A stretch of DNA of 64,000 nt from Cytophagales bacterium CG12_big_fil_rev_8_21_14_0_65_40_12 (GTDB lineage Bacteria; Bacteroidota; Bacteroidia; Cytophagales; Cyclobacteriaceae): assembly GCA_002786855.1 (NCBI GenBank), contig PCUU01000060.1, positions 62,001 to 126,000 of the forward strand, written 5' to 3'. The notes under the pieces are model-generated. The model was not told the origin of the DNA and did no database searches. It was given only the letters and a program-made list of their open reading frames with translations. The position numbers and the translations under genes were made by a program. This document shows, piece after piece, positions 16,815-25,326 of the stretch; the stretch's first letter is position 1; every line of letters starts with the position of its first letter.

Positions 16815-18526
16815 GCTGGATTGATTGGCTGGTTCTCTTCGGGACATTAATTTCTATTGTAGCCTACGGGGTATACAAAACGCGTGGCACTAAAGACATG
16901 GACAGCTATTTAAGAGGCGGCAGCGACTCTAAATGGTGGGCAATCGGACTTTCTATCATGGCGACACAAGCCAGTGCAATTACTTTTCTTTCTACTCCAG
17001 GACAAGCTTATACCGATGGAATGCGCTTTGTGCAGTACTACTTCGGTTTACCCTTAGCAATGATCATCATCTCAGTATTCTTTTTGCCAATGTATTACAA
17101 GGCAAAAGTCTACACTGCCTATGAATACTTGGAATCCAGATTCGATTTAAAAACAAGAATGCTGGCAGCTTTTATCTTTTTGATTCAAAGAGGATTGGCA
17201 GCTGGGATCACCATTTATGCTCCTTCAATTATTTTAAGTGCGCTTTTAGGATGGCCATTACAAGCAACTACTATTGTAATTGGTGTCTTGGTCATCATCT
17301 ATACAGTGTCGGGAGGAACAGAAGCCGTTACTCAAACCCAGAAGCAGCAAATGACCATCATGATGGGCGGAATGATCGTTGCCGGTGTTTTGGTCATCTA
17401 TTCACTACCGAGCGGTGTCGGCCTTACTGATGCACTTCATGTAGCGGGTAAAATGGAGAAACTCAATGTGATCACTACCAATTTCGATTTAGAAGATCGC
17501 TATAATATTTGGTCAGGATTGACGGGAGCGGTATTCCTGTTCATGTCTTATTTTGGCACAGATCAATCTCAAGTGCAACGTTATTTATCGGGGAAAACTT
17601 TGTCAGAAAGTCGATTGGGATTGATGATGAATGGATTGCTGAAAGTACCAATGCAGTTCATTATTCTGCTGATTGGTGCCTTGGTTTTTGTGTATTATCA
17701 ATACAATCAGCCACCAATTTTCTTTAATGAGAACCTCACGGAGCAGGTAATGCAAACTGAATACGCGGATGACTTCCGCAATTTAGAGGCTGATTATATG
17801 AAGGTATTCAACACCAAGCGAGAAACGGTTTTTCAACTCAATGCAGCCATTGATGAAGGTGATGAATCTGTAATTGCGGATGTTAAATCAGAGTTGAATG
17901 CATTGCAAAAGGAGTCAGACGAATTAAGGGCAGAAGCGAAAGCATTAGTGGGGACCGCGTTGCCAGAATCAGAAACCAACGACAAGGATTATATTTTCAT
18001 GACCTATGTGATGAAAGTGTTCCCGGTTGGGATTGTCGGATTATTATTTGCCGTGATTTTTTCTGCAGCCATGTCATCTACCAGTTCTGAATTGAATGCC
18101 TTGGGTTCTACCACCACCATTGACTTCTATAAGAGGAAGATTAATCAAGATCAAACGGACAATCATTACCTCAAATCTTCAAAGTATTTCACTTTAGCAT
18201 GGGGGATTTTGGCAATCATTTTTGCTTCAACGTTGTCGCTTTTCGAAAACCTGATTCAGGCCGTAAATCTTATTGGTTCACTCTTTTACCCAACGGTATT
18301 GGGGATTTTCGTTGTGGCTTTTTTCTTTAAAACGATAAAGAGTAATGCCACTTTTATAGGCGCCATAATGAGTCAGATGGTAATTATTCTGGTGCACTAT
18401 TTAAACATCAACGGGATAGCCGGACCACTTACAATGGGCTTTTTATGGTACAATGCTTTAGGCTGTATTTTAGTTGTGCTTTTTAGCTTTATACTGAATT
18501 TCATTATACCGCAAAAGGTACGGTAA
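16811..18526 (+). CDS. sodium:solute symporter (SSS family)
   Basis: Transporter of 571 residues with about thirteen membrane helices. I chose the ATG at 16811 (MSWIDWLVLFG) over the longer frame from 16730 because it gives a normal first helix and the ATGA overlap with the small protein. Family marks include the sodium-site region near SIMATQASAITFLS and the ATT-like FSAAMSSTSSELN. A hydrophilic, coiled-coil-prone insert of about 80 residues (near 308-390) sits between two helices. Likely substrates are sugars or sialic-acid-like compounds, given the PIG-L partner. The 3' end overlaps the convergent nuclease gene by 23 bases. Confidence 0.92.
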   Translation: MSWIDWLVLFGTLISIVAYGVYKTRGTKDMDSYLRGGSDSKWWAIGLSIMATQASAITFLSTPGQAYTDGMRFVQYYFGLPLAMIIISVFFLPMYYKAKVYTAYEYLESRFDLKTRMLAAFIFLIQRGLAAGITIYAPSIILSALLGWPLQATTIVIGVLVIIYTVSGGTEAVTQTQKQQMTIMMGGMIVAGVLVIYSLPSGVGLTDALHVAGKMEKLNVITTNFDLEDRYNIWSGLTGAVFLFMSYFGTDQSQVQRYLSGKTLSESRLGLMMNGLLKVPMQFIILLIGALVFVYYQYNQPPIFFNENLTEQVMQTEYADDFRNLEADYMKVFNTKRETVFQLNAAIDEGDESVIADVKSELNALQKESDELRAEAKALVGTALPESETNDKDYIFMTYVMKVFPVGIVGLLFAVIFSAAMSSTSSELNALGSTTTIDFYKRKINQDQTDNHYLKSSKYFTLAWGILAIIFASTLSLFENLIQAVNLIGSLFYPTVLGIFVVAFFFKTIKSNATFIGAIMSQMVIILVHYLNINGIAGPLTMGFLWYNALGCILVVLFSFILNFIIPQKVR

Positions 18527-19337
18527 GTGCCTTACATTCCTCCAAAACCTTTATGCGCTTGCGTTGATCAATCAATTCGATAGCAGTTGGCGAATCTAAC
18601 AGCTGACGACAAAGCACGATATCTTCGTTTAAAAGAACCTGCTTTTCTGCTTTTGTTAAGGAAAGCAAACAACTGATTGGGTACAGTCCAGAGATTTCGA
18701 TCCGCTCTTTCAAACTTCCTTTTTCGGGATATGCCCAAGCCATCATATTCATGCCAGAGCAATTTGCATATTGAATGGCATCGGTGGTAAAACCTGTGTT
18801 TACGACTATCCAGCCTTTCAACTTTTTGTGAGGTACTTTTGGTTGATAATTGGCAGCTAAATCATTGAACCTGGAGTGGACATACAATGCCACTTTTACA
18901 TCAAGTTTGTAATTGGGTTTACCGTGGTATTTGCATTCCATAAAGTGAAGTTCAGTTTCGTTTTCTGCCTTTACATCGACTTCGTGTGTTACGCATTTGC
19001 CATTAAGTACTACTCCAGTTTCTATTTCATAGCCTTGGAATTCAAACAAATGACCAATAAATGATTCGAATGGATAGCCAGAAGGACCTAACTCCATAAT
19101 GGCTTTCTTAAGGCTATATCTACCAGCGGTGGTTTTTGAAGCTTTTTTGAGTTGAGCGAAAGCCTTTTTATAAATTTCTTTAGTAGACATTCCATCGAAA
19201 ATGCATGCTTCAATCTCGTCTAATATGGAATTAACGAGCTCATTGCTAGCACCAGCTTTGAAAAGGGATTGTTTTAATTTATCAGACTCAAAAGGGACGA
19301 GATCGCCAGAATACTTCTTAACCAAAATTTCCTTCAT
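18504..19337 (-). CDS. ATP-cone / Mrr-like restriction endonuclease fusion
   Basis: Protein of 277 residues. Residues 1-90 form an ATP-cone (VKKYSGDLVPFESDKLKQSL), the nucleotide-binding module usually found in ribonucleotide reductases and NrdR. Residues about 100-200 form a PD-(D/E)xK nuclease of the Mrr type, with the catalytic run HEVDVKA...HFMECKYHG. It may be a type IV-like restriction or repair nuclease controlled by nucleotide binding. No methylase is nearby. The gene ends inside the convergent symporter gene, which is unusual. Confidence 0.8.
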   Translation of the reverse strand: MKEILVKKYSGDLVPFESDKLKQSLFKAGASNELVNSILDEIEACIFDGMSTKEIYKKAFAQLKKASKTTAGRYSLKKAIMELGPSGYPFESFIGHLFEFQGYEIETGVVLNGKCVTHEVDVKAENETELHFMECKYHGKPNYKLDVKVALYVHSRFNDLAANYQPKVPHKKLKGWIVVNTGFTTDAIQYANCSGMNMMAWAYPEKGSLKERIEISGLYPISCLLSLTKAEKQVLLNEDIVLCRQLLDSPTAIELIDQRKRIKVLEECKALTVPFAV

Positions 19338-19429
19338 AGCTTGAAAAATACAAAGAGCTGAGGAATTAACAGTTGAATATTTTCTATTTCGAAATTAAGG
19401 TTGGCAATAAATCTTGACTAATTTTAAAT

Positions 19430-20806
19430 GTGTATGCAATTGTTGATATAGAAACCACGGGAAGCTCTGCCAACTATGGTAAGGTTACCGAAGTGGCTAT
19501 TCTAATCCATGATGGGAAACGTGTGGTGGACGAGTTTCAATCCTTGATTAATCCAGAAAGGCCCATTCCCATGGGGATTACTCACCTCACTGGGATTTCT
19601 AATGAGATGGTGCATGATGCTCCTCGGTTTTACGAAGTGGCTAAGGAAATTTATCAAATGTTGGAGGGAAATATTTTTGTTGCGCATAATGTAAACTTCG
19701 ATTACTCTTTCCTTAAAAATGAGTTTCAACAACTGGGTGGAAATCTCAACCTCAAAAAGCTCTGTACCGTTCGGCTTTCCAGAAAGATATTGCCAGGTTT
19801 CCAATCTTATAGTTTAGGTCGTTTATGCGATCAATTGGGCATCGCCAATCATGCCAGGCACAGGGCAATGGGAGATGCCCGTGCCACAGCAGAATTGATG
19901 ACGCTGTTGGTGCAAAAAGGACAATTAGAAATTGATGCTTTTTTGAAGAAAAACTCGAAGGAGTCTGATTTACCCCCACATCTGCCAAGAGAGGTTTTTG
20001 ATCAGCTGCCCGAGCTCACCGGAGTTTATTATTTCCACGATGAGCACGGCAGGATTCTTTATGTTGGTAAAGCGAATGATATTAAGAAAAGGGTTCGAGG
20101 GCACTTTTCAAGTACGGATGTCGTGTATAAACAGGGACTTAAAGACAAGCTTTACGACATCACTTACCAGATTTGTGGCGATGAGATGATTGCGTTTTTG
20201 CTGGAGTCTTCGGAGATAAAAAAGCATTTTCCAATCTACAATAAGGCACAAAAATTCACCACCGTTCGCTATGGCTTGTATCATTATGAAGACGGAAAAG
20301 GAGCTCAGCGGCTTTCCATTGGTAAGTTGGTGAAAGGAAATCCACCATTGATAAGTTTCACATCATTCGATCGGGCGCGGGATTACTTGATTGATTTGGT
20401 CAAAAGGCATGAACTTGATCCAGAGCTTTGTAGTCTGCCTGCTTCTATGATGCTCTATTTTGGCTATTCTGTTAAAACAGGGGGAGACCAGAATACTCAG
20501 AAGCAACGGTTTAAAGAAGCCATTCAATCCATAAAGGACGATTCTCAGTCCTTTTGCCTCCTTGGGAAGGGCAGAACACCGAGTGAACAGTCCGTGGCGC
20601 TAGTTGAAAATGGAAAATACCTTGGCTTTGGTTTCTTCGAAAAGCAAGAGGCTTTTACTTCCATAGAAGAGGTCAAACAAGTAATCACCAAGTACCCCGA
20701 CACCCCTGATATTCACCGGATTCTCAATCAGTTTTATACCAAACGAATGGCCATTAAGTTGGAATCATCTGTTTCAGTTTGGAATCAGGGCCTTTTTGCT
20801 TCATAA
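19430..20806 (+). CDS. DnaQ-type 3'-5' exonuclease fused to GIY-YIG nuclease
   Basis: Protein of 458 residues. The N-terminal DEDDh exonuclease (about 1-165) has DIETTG, VAHNVNFDYSF and HRAMGDA. A GIY-YIG domain (about 195-275) follows, with TGVYYFHD and LYVGKANDIKKRVRGHF, as in the N-terminus of UvrC or in Cho. The C-terminal part is unassigned. The start is a GTG, chosen because the exonuclease fold begins at once (MYAIVDIETTG). It is likely to act in DNA repair or end processing. This fusion recurs in Bacteroidota and actinobacteria, usually annotated as a DNA polymerase III epsilon-like protein. Confidence 0.88.
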   Translation: MYAIVDIETTGSSANYGKVTEVAILIHDGKRVVDEFQSLINPERPIPMGITHLTGISNEMVHDAPRFYEVAKEIYQMLEGNIFVAHNVNFDYSFLKNEFQQLGGNLNLKKLCTVRLSRKILPGFQSYSLGRLCDQLGIANHARHRAMGDARATAELMTLLVQKGQLEIDAFLKKNSKESDLPPHLPREVFDQLPELTGVYYFHDEHGRILYVGKANDIKKRVRGHFSSTDVVYKQGLKDKLYDITYQICGDEMIAFLLESSEIKKHFPIYNKAQKFTTVRYGLYHYEDGKGAQRLSIGKLVKGNPPLISFTSFDRARDYLIDLVKRHELDPELCSLPASMMLYFGYSVKTGGDQNTQKQRFKEAIQSIKDDSQSFCLLGKGRTPSEQSVALVENGKYLGFGFFEKQEAFTSIEEVKQVITKYPDTPDIHRILNQFYTKRMAIKLESSVSVWNQGLFAS

Positions 20807-20808
20807 AA

Positions 20809-20832
20809 ATACCCTGTTTTGGGTATGTTTTT
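20809..20832 (+). terminator. terminator after the DnaQ/GIY-YIG gene
   Basis: Stem ATACCC/GGGTAT (20809-20814 with 20821-20826), loop TGTTTT, followed by G and a T run. It begins a few bases after the stop. Confidence 0.65.
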
Positions 20833-20959
20833 AAATAAGTGTAGTCTATAATTTCGAGAAGATCAGCCGTTCATAAATTTTATTTCAATAAGCAACTTGG
20901 CATTGAAACATAACATGAAGCTAATCCGATTAAATAAAGACTTATAAAACCTGAACAAA

Positions 20960-21157
20960 ATGAAAAGGACAAAAGAATTAGGAGGAAAAATACTCAAGTA
21001 TGCGGAGGAGCGCATTCAAGGTTCGCAGGAGAAATCCGAGAAAATCATCAAGTATGTAAACGATGCGACTACCCTAAGTAAAGAATTATTCTATTCAAGC
21101 ATGCTCTTGGCTGCGCAGAAGTACCTTAGGGTGGAGCCAGACGGTCAGGATTTTTAA
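20960..21157 (+). CDS. 65-residue hypothetical protein
   Basis: Small, mostly alpha-helical, Lys/Glu-rich ORF with no hydrophobic helix and no motif I recognise. It has an ATG start, isolated 5' and 3' flanks, and a hairpin terminator about 60 bases downstream, all consistent with a free-standing small gene. Its codon pattern looks like that of its neighbours. A coding role is likely but not proven. Confidence 0.5.
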   Translation: MKRTKELGGKILKYAEERIQGSQEKSEKIIKYVNDATTLSKELFYSSMLLAAQKYLRVEPDGQDF

Positions 21158-21218
21158 TTAACAAAAAGTAAACAAGCTTTACGTGATTCCTGAAGCTTCT
21201 TGTCCTATCTTTGCATTC

Positions 21219-21243
21219 AATTCCCATTTAGGGAATTTTTTTT
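21219..21243 (+). terminator. stem-loop with T8
   Basis: Stem AATTCCC/GGGAATT, loop ATTTA, followed by eight T. It probably ends transcription of the 65-residue gene. A -7-like TATCTTTG sits just upstream at 21206-21213, so premature termination of a leader for the next gene is an alternative. Confidence 0.7.
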
Positions 21244-21338
21244 GACGAAAAACGGTAATTAAATCGTTTGAGCAATCTGGTAGGGCTTTTGTATACGTTA
21301 GTGTATCATAATCAGTCAACGTGGAATCTAGAATCAAC

Positions 21339-22241
21339 ATGGAGAAATATTTAGTGTGTCCTTTTTCAAAAAAGTCGCTTAGACTCATGACAGAAAAGGA
21401 ACTAAGTACCATCAATTCGATGATCAAAAGTGAATTGCTGTTTTTCTATGCTGGCGCCCCTCTTAATTTTGAACTTGAATCTGCTTTGGTCACCGAGAAT
21501 CAAGTCTACATCTATCCGATCATCAAGGGCATTGTATTTCTACAAAAGCAAACCGCAATTGTCGCAAAAAACAGAACTCAAAACCCTCTGAAAAGAAGCT
21601 CTCAAGTACAAATAGACGCTTTTTACAGAGCGCATGGCTTTGGTGAGGCCAATGAGGTAATAGTGGCGACCAAAGAATTGAGAAGCAATAAGCTCAGCGA
21701 TGATCAATTGTTGAACTTGGCTTCGATGCTGCCGCAAAAAGGCAATTGTTTTTTGAGCATCGCCACGCACGATGTGGACTCCATTCATAATCTGAGGTAT
21801 AGGTTGAAATATGAGAATAATTTCCACATGGATTTCTCATTGTCCAGACTAATTGCCATTCAAAATGATCTTCCAAAATCAACAGTTTTAATTTTGGGCG
21901 ATATGAATTACTTACCTTTTAAGTCTGATGTTATCGATGGTCTTTTTTCTTTTGATTACATCAACGATCATGTAAAAGAGATTCAAACAGGCGCCTATGA
22001 GGAGTTGAAGCGTTGTTTGAAAACCGATGGTGTGTCAGTGATGCTCTATGATAAAGAGAAACCGCTGCATTCAAAAAATCAGCTTAAATCTGATCTCATT
22101 TCGAAAAAAGCACTTGCCGTAGTCGCTCCCTGGAAGAAAGTAAAACTTCCGAATATCATTTTTTATCCAATTTCTGATTCATCCATTGTGGATGGTAATG
22201 GTATTGTCGCCAAGACATCTTTTCGTCAACAATTGTCTTGA
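21339..22241 (+). CDS. Trm112-like zinc-ribbon plus methyltransferase-like protein
   Basis: Protein of 300 residues, started at the ATG at 21339 rather than the upstream GTG at 21321. The N-terminus looks like a Trm112/UPF0434 domain (LVCPFSKKSL ... YIYPIIKGIVFLQ). Only one Cys is present, so zinc binding is doubtful. The rest has a class I methyltransferase outline with a post-motif region (YLPFKSDVIDGLFSFDYIND) and a C-terminal strand area. The glycine-rich SAM motif is weak (FLSIATHDVD), so the enzyme may be inactive or unusual. No operon partner is clear. Confidence 0.6.
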   Translation: MEKYLVCPFSKKSLRLMTEKELSTINSMIKSELLFFYAGAPLNFELESALVTENQVYIYPIIKGIVFLQKQTAIVAKNRTQNPLKRSSQVQIDAFYRAHGFGEANEVIVATKELRSNKLSDDQLLNLASMLPQKGNCFLSIATHDVDSIHNLRYRLKYENNFHMDFSLSRLIAIQNDLPKSTVLILGDMNYLPFKSDVIDGLFSFDYINDHVKEIQTGAYEELKRCLKTDGVSVMLYDKEKPLHSKNQLKSDLISKKALAVVAPWKKVKLPNIIFYPISDSSIVDGNGIVAKTSFRQQLS

Positions 22242-22313
22242 GCATTCCCCTGTTCCTAAATCTCCCGCAACATTTTCTGCGTAGTTAGGTTATGTTTTAA
22301 TTTAACGGACATC

Positions 22314-22859
22314 ATGAAAACAAAACTTATATTAATCGGAGGGCTGCTCATTTTGCTTGTGGCTAGTTTTATATCACTAAAAAGCCAATCTCCAGACGAC
22401 AAGATTGAGAAATTATCTCAAGAGCCGCCTAAATACGAAATTCAATTATCTGAGGAGGAATGGAAGAAGAGACTTACTCCTGAACAGTTTGAAATTTTAA
22501 GAAAGCAGGCTACAGAAAGGGCGTTTACAGGAAAATATGATAAGTTTTACGAGAAGGGCACTTATTACTCTGCCGCAAGTCTACAACCTGTTTTCAGTTC
22601 TGAAACCAAGTTCGACTCAAGATCAGGTTGGCCAAGTTTCTGGAAACCCATTTCAGATGATGCAATTAAATTGGTAAAAGATACAACTTACGGAATGGTC
22701 CGATGGGAGGTAGTAGATAGCAAAAGTGGTTCTCATTTAGGACATGTTTTTGACGATGGGCCTCAACCAACAGGACTGCGTTATTGCTTAAATTCAGCCG
22801 CGCTCATTTTTGTTCCGGAAGGAGGGAAGCCACCAAAATTCAAAAAAGACGATAACTAG
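22314..22859 (+). CDS. msrB: peptide-methionine (R)-S-oxide reductase, exported, zinc-less
   Basis: Repairs methionine-R-sulfoxide in proteins. 181 residues: a membrane anchor or signal segment (about 4-22), then the MsrB fold with [21 protein letters not shown] and the catalytic Cys in RYCLNS. Both CxxC zinc pairs of the common form are absent: the first site reads SAAS and the second SKSGSH. Zinc-less MsrB enzymes are known. The presence of msrA two genes on suggests an envelope repair pair. Confidence 0.92.
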   Translation: MKTKLILIGGLLILLVASFISLKSQSPDDKIEKLSQEPPKYEIQLSEEEWKKRLTPEQFEILRKQATERAFTGKYDKFYEKGTYYSAASLQPVFSSETKFDSRSGWPSFWKPISDDAIKLVKDTTYGMVRWEVVDSKSGSHLGHVFDDGPQPTGLRYCLNSAALIFVPEGGKPPKFKKDDN

Positions 22860-22889
22860 TTTATCTACAGAGAATATTTTTATAACATT

Positions 22890-22917
22890 GGCCTGTCAAA
22901 CACAGGCCTTTTTTATT
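22890..22917 (+). terminator. terminator after msrB
   Basis: Stem GGCCTGT/ACAGGCC (22890-22896 with 22902-22908), loop CAAAC, then six T. It is a textbook intrinsic terminator ending 8 bases before the next start codon. Confidence 0.85.
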
Positions 22918-22924
22918 TTCGATT

Positions 22925-23401
22925 ATGCAAGAACCACAAGCCCTCAATTCAGTCGCAGAATTTCATAGTACTTTTAAGCACCCCATTGTCAAAACCCCGC
23001 AAATTCCTTCAGCAGATCGCTGTAGTCTTCGGGTGGCCTTGATTGCAGAAGAATTGAAAGAGTTAGAAGAAGCTATTCAACAAAAGGATTTAGTCGAAGT
23101 GGCAGATGCACTATGCGATATTCAATATGTGCTTTCTGGTGCCATCTTGGAATTCGGTTTAGGCGACAAGTTCAAAACTTTGTTCGATGAAGTACAGCGC
23201 TCGAATATGAGCAAAACCTGCAAAACACTTGAGGAGGCCGAGGCAACTAGAGTGCATTATTTTCAAAAAGATGGTACTGAAAGCTATATTGAGGAATCAG
23301 ACGGTCATTTTTTGGTGTACAGAACAGCTGATAACAAGACTTTAAAGTCCATCAATTATTCCCCAGCAGACCTGAAAAGCATTCTGTACGACAATAAATA
23401 A
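22925..23401 (+). CDS. MazG/PRA-PH-like nucleotide pyrophosphohydrolase
   Basis: Protein of 158 residues with the all-alpha NTP pyrophosphatase signature: EELKELEEAI, then EVADALCDIQYV (the ExxE...ExxD metal-binding set). The family removes pyrophosphate from (often aberrant) nucleoside triphosphates. The C-terminal third (about 100-158) is an extra unassigned stretch. It lies between the two methionine-sulfoxide reductases, which would suit a housekeeping role against oxidised nucleotides; that is an inference. Confidence 0.85.
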   Translation: MQEPQALNSVAEFHSTFKHPIVKTPQIPSADRCSLRVALIAEELKELEEAIQQKDLVEVADALCDIQYVLSGAILEFGLGDKFKTLFDEVQRSNMSKTCKTLEEAEATRVHYFQKDGTESYIEESDGHFLVYRTADNKTLKSINYSPADLKSILYDNK

Positions 23402-23456
23402 AAACCATTCGGCTGTCAAGGCGTTACTGCATTTGTTAATCAAGCTAAAAAATTAA

Positions 23457-24122
23457 ATGCATACATTATATTCAATTTTGACAAGTCTTCTTCTGAACTT
23501 AACCTTATCGGGTTGTTCAAACCCAACAGAGCAAACTGTTGTGGTTGATCCCAAGCAAGCGCTAGAACAGGGATACGAACTGGCTACTTTCGCAGGAGGG
23601 TGTTTTTGGTGTACCGAAGCAGTTTTTGAGAGGGTAATAGGCGTGAAAGATGTGGTTTCTGGCTATACAGGGGGCAAAGAAAAAAATCCTACCTACGGAC
23701 AGGTAAGTTATGGCGAAACTAGCCATGCGGAGGCCATTCAGATATATTATGATCCAAAAATCATTTCATATGATAAATTACTGGATATATTTTTTGCTAC
23801 GCATGATCCAACGCAAGTCAATAGACAAGGGCCAGATGTAGGTGCGCAGTACAGAACAGAAGTGTTTTATCATGATGCTGCACAAAAGGAAGCCACAGAA
23901 AAGTACATTGCCCAGCTCAACAGTGAAGGAAAATACGACAAACCGATAGCTACGAAAGTATCGGAATACTCCGAATTTTGGCTGGCAGAAGCATATCATC
24001 AAAACTACTATGAATTGAATCCTGGCAATCCTTACATCATCAATATTGCCGTTCCTAAGGTGCGCAAATTCAAAAAGTATTTTCCAGAATTAGTGAAAGA
24101 GCAGTATCAAGCCGAAAAGTAA
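23457..24122 (+). CDS. msrA: peptide-methionine (S)-S-oxide reductase, lipoprotein
   Basis: 221 residues. A signal peptide with a lipobox-like LSGC (Cys about 20) precedes the MsrA domain, which has the catalytic GGCFWCTEA, GYTGG and the QYRTEVFYHD region. It reduces methionine-S-sulfoxide, here probably in envelope proteins. It complements the exported MsrB. A terminator shared with the convergent gene follows. Confidence 0.93.
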   Translation: MHTLYSILTSLLLNLTLSGCSNPTEQTVVVDPKQALEQGYELATFAGGCFWCTEAVFERVIGVKDVVSGYTGGKEKNPTYGQVSYGETSHAEAIQIYYDPKIISYDKLLDIFFATHDPTQVNRQGPDVGAQYRTEVFYHDAAQKEATEKYIAQLNSEGKYDKPIATKVSEYSEFWLAEAYHQNYYELNPGNPYIINIAVPKVRKFKKYFPELVKEQYQAEK

Positions 24123-24141
24123 AAAATTGAAATTTCAATTG

Positions 24142-24180
24142 AGGCCAGTTCATCGCTCGATGGAACTGGCCTTTATTTTT
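24142..24180. terminator. bidirectional terminator
   Basis: A 10-bp stem (24142-24151 with 24163-24172) with a T-rich flank on the + side. It lies at the 3' ends of two convergent genes, and the reverse gene's stop codon is inside the hairpin. Confidence 0.75.
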
Positions 24181-24689
24181 TCTAAGGCTTTGAGCGTTTT
24201 TTTTCCACGAGATTGAAAACCTGCGGAAGCATAGGGCATTTGATCTTCAATTATAATTTTCAATTCCTCTTTAAGCTCTGGGACGTGTTTGACGATGTTG
24301 AGCAGTACCGTCATCGAAAAGCATTTTACCGCTACAGGCTCATTTTTGGAAACCAATAGGTCAAAACAAATGTCAGCTGTTTCGCCCCATAGGCTTTCAG
24401 GAATTATAACCTCTTGAAGTATTCTCACCGTGTTTCTCTTGATCGCGTCATGCAGGTTTTTCTTTTTTAAATTAGATACCATGCTTTCTAGGTGTTTATT
24501 CACCAAATCTGGATGTTTTTTGGATACTTCTCCAACTACCCAAGCCGCCCTTTGCGCAATGCGATTTTCGTTATTTAAGAACAACTCCATCAAAATATCA
24601 AACCGCTCCTGATATTCACCTATATAATTGGCAATCAATTCAGTGTTCGCTTTTGAATGCTCCAATAAAAGTTTTTTTCTGATCTCCAT
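24150..24689 (-). CDS. HEAT-repeat-like helical protein
   Basis: Protein of 179 residues made of amphipathic helices at HEAT/adaptin-like spacing (RIAQRAAWVVGEVSKKHPDL; AVKCFSMTVLLNIVKHVPEL). There are no catalytic motifs, signal peptide or membrane segments. It probably acts as a small protein-binding scaffold. It is divergent from the DUF456 gene and converges on msrA. Confidence 0.75.
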   Translation of the reverse strand: MEIRKKLLLEHSKANTELIANYIGEYQERFDILMELFLNNENRIAQRAAWVVGEVSKKHPDLVNKHLESMVSNLKKKNLHDAIKRNTVRILQEVIIPESLWGETADICFDLLVSKNEPVAVKCFSMTVLLNIVKHVPELKEELKIIIEDQMPYASAGFQSRGKKTLKALEKIKASSIER

Positions 24690-24741
24690 ATTTAATTATC
24701 GCTCAATTTTAACCATATTTAAATTACTCAATCATTTTTTT

Positions 24742-25218
24742 ATGGACATCTTTTTGATCATTTCAGGCGCTATTTTAATGTTGGTGGGTATTGCGGGTTG
24801 TGTTTTGCCTATTCTACCCGGGCCTCCCATCAGTTTTTTTGGTATTCTCCTGCTACATTGGACAACACGTGTTTCTTTCACCGAGGATTTACTTTGGACC
24901 TTGGCCTTAGTTACAGTGGCCGTCACAGCCTTGGACTATGTTGTGCCCATCTATGGAACAAAGAAGTTCGGAGGTACAAAAAAGGGGATTTGGGGCAGTA
25001 CCATTGGGCTTCTGCTCGGAATGTTTTTCTTTCCGCCCTTCGGTATTATTATCGGCCCTTTGGTGGGAGCATTTTTAGGAGAATTGAGTGCAGGGCAGGA
25101 TACCAATAAGGCCATGAGATCGGCCATGGGTTCATTTCTTGGGTTTTTAACGGGTACACTGCTTAAGTTCATTGCTTGCTTTGTGATGGCTTATTATTTT
25201 GTTGCCCATCTTTTGTGA
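24742..25218 (+). CDS. DUF456 membrane protein
   Basis: Protein of 158 residues with four or five hydrophobic segments and the DUF456 pattern: GCVLPILPGPP near the start, glycine-rich repeats (GSTIGLLLG, GIIIGPLVGAFLGE) and a closing helix. I chose the ATG at 24742; the frame is open from 24628, but that extension overlaps the divergent gene's start. Function of the family is unknown. Confidence 0.85.
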   Translation: MDIFLIISGAILMLVGIAGCVLPILPGPPISFFGILLLHWTTRVSFTEDLLWTLALVTVAVTALDYVVPIYGTKKFGGTKKGIWGSTIGLLLGMFFFPPFGIIIGPLVGAFLGELSAGQDTNKAMRSAMGSFLGFLTGTLLKFIACFVMAYYFVAHLL

Positions 25219-25258
25219 TTCACGAAAGCCTAAATTTGAGCACTTAATTTTCCACTTA

Positions 25259-25282
25259 TCGACAAAATCTGTCAATTGTCGA
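25259..25282. promoter_or_regulatory. inverted repeat upstream of the PAS/GAF kinase
   Basis: Perfect 7-bp arms TCGACAA (25259-25265) and TTGTCGA (25276-25282) with a 10-base spacer, about 45 bases before the kinase start. Related TGTC and TCGA words recur just downstream. It could be an operator; no regulator can be named. Confidence 0.4.
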
Positions 25283-25326
25283 AAAATAGTGTCAGTCATC
25301 GAAACTCCAAATTTTAATGAGGGCAA

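Noticed and set aside
21206..21243. Small RNA from the TATCTTTG box ending at the next hairpin
   Set aside because: The hairpin begins within a few bases of the expected start, so the product would be only the terminator itself. I treat the hairpin as the terminator of the upstream gene.
24798..25109. Alternative-frame ORF inside the DUF456 gene
   Set aside because: Fully inside a gene with a recognised family; Cys/Arg-rich composition typical of a shifted frame.
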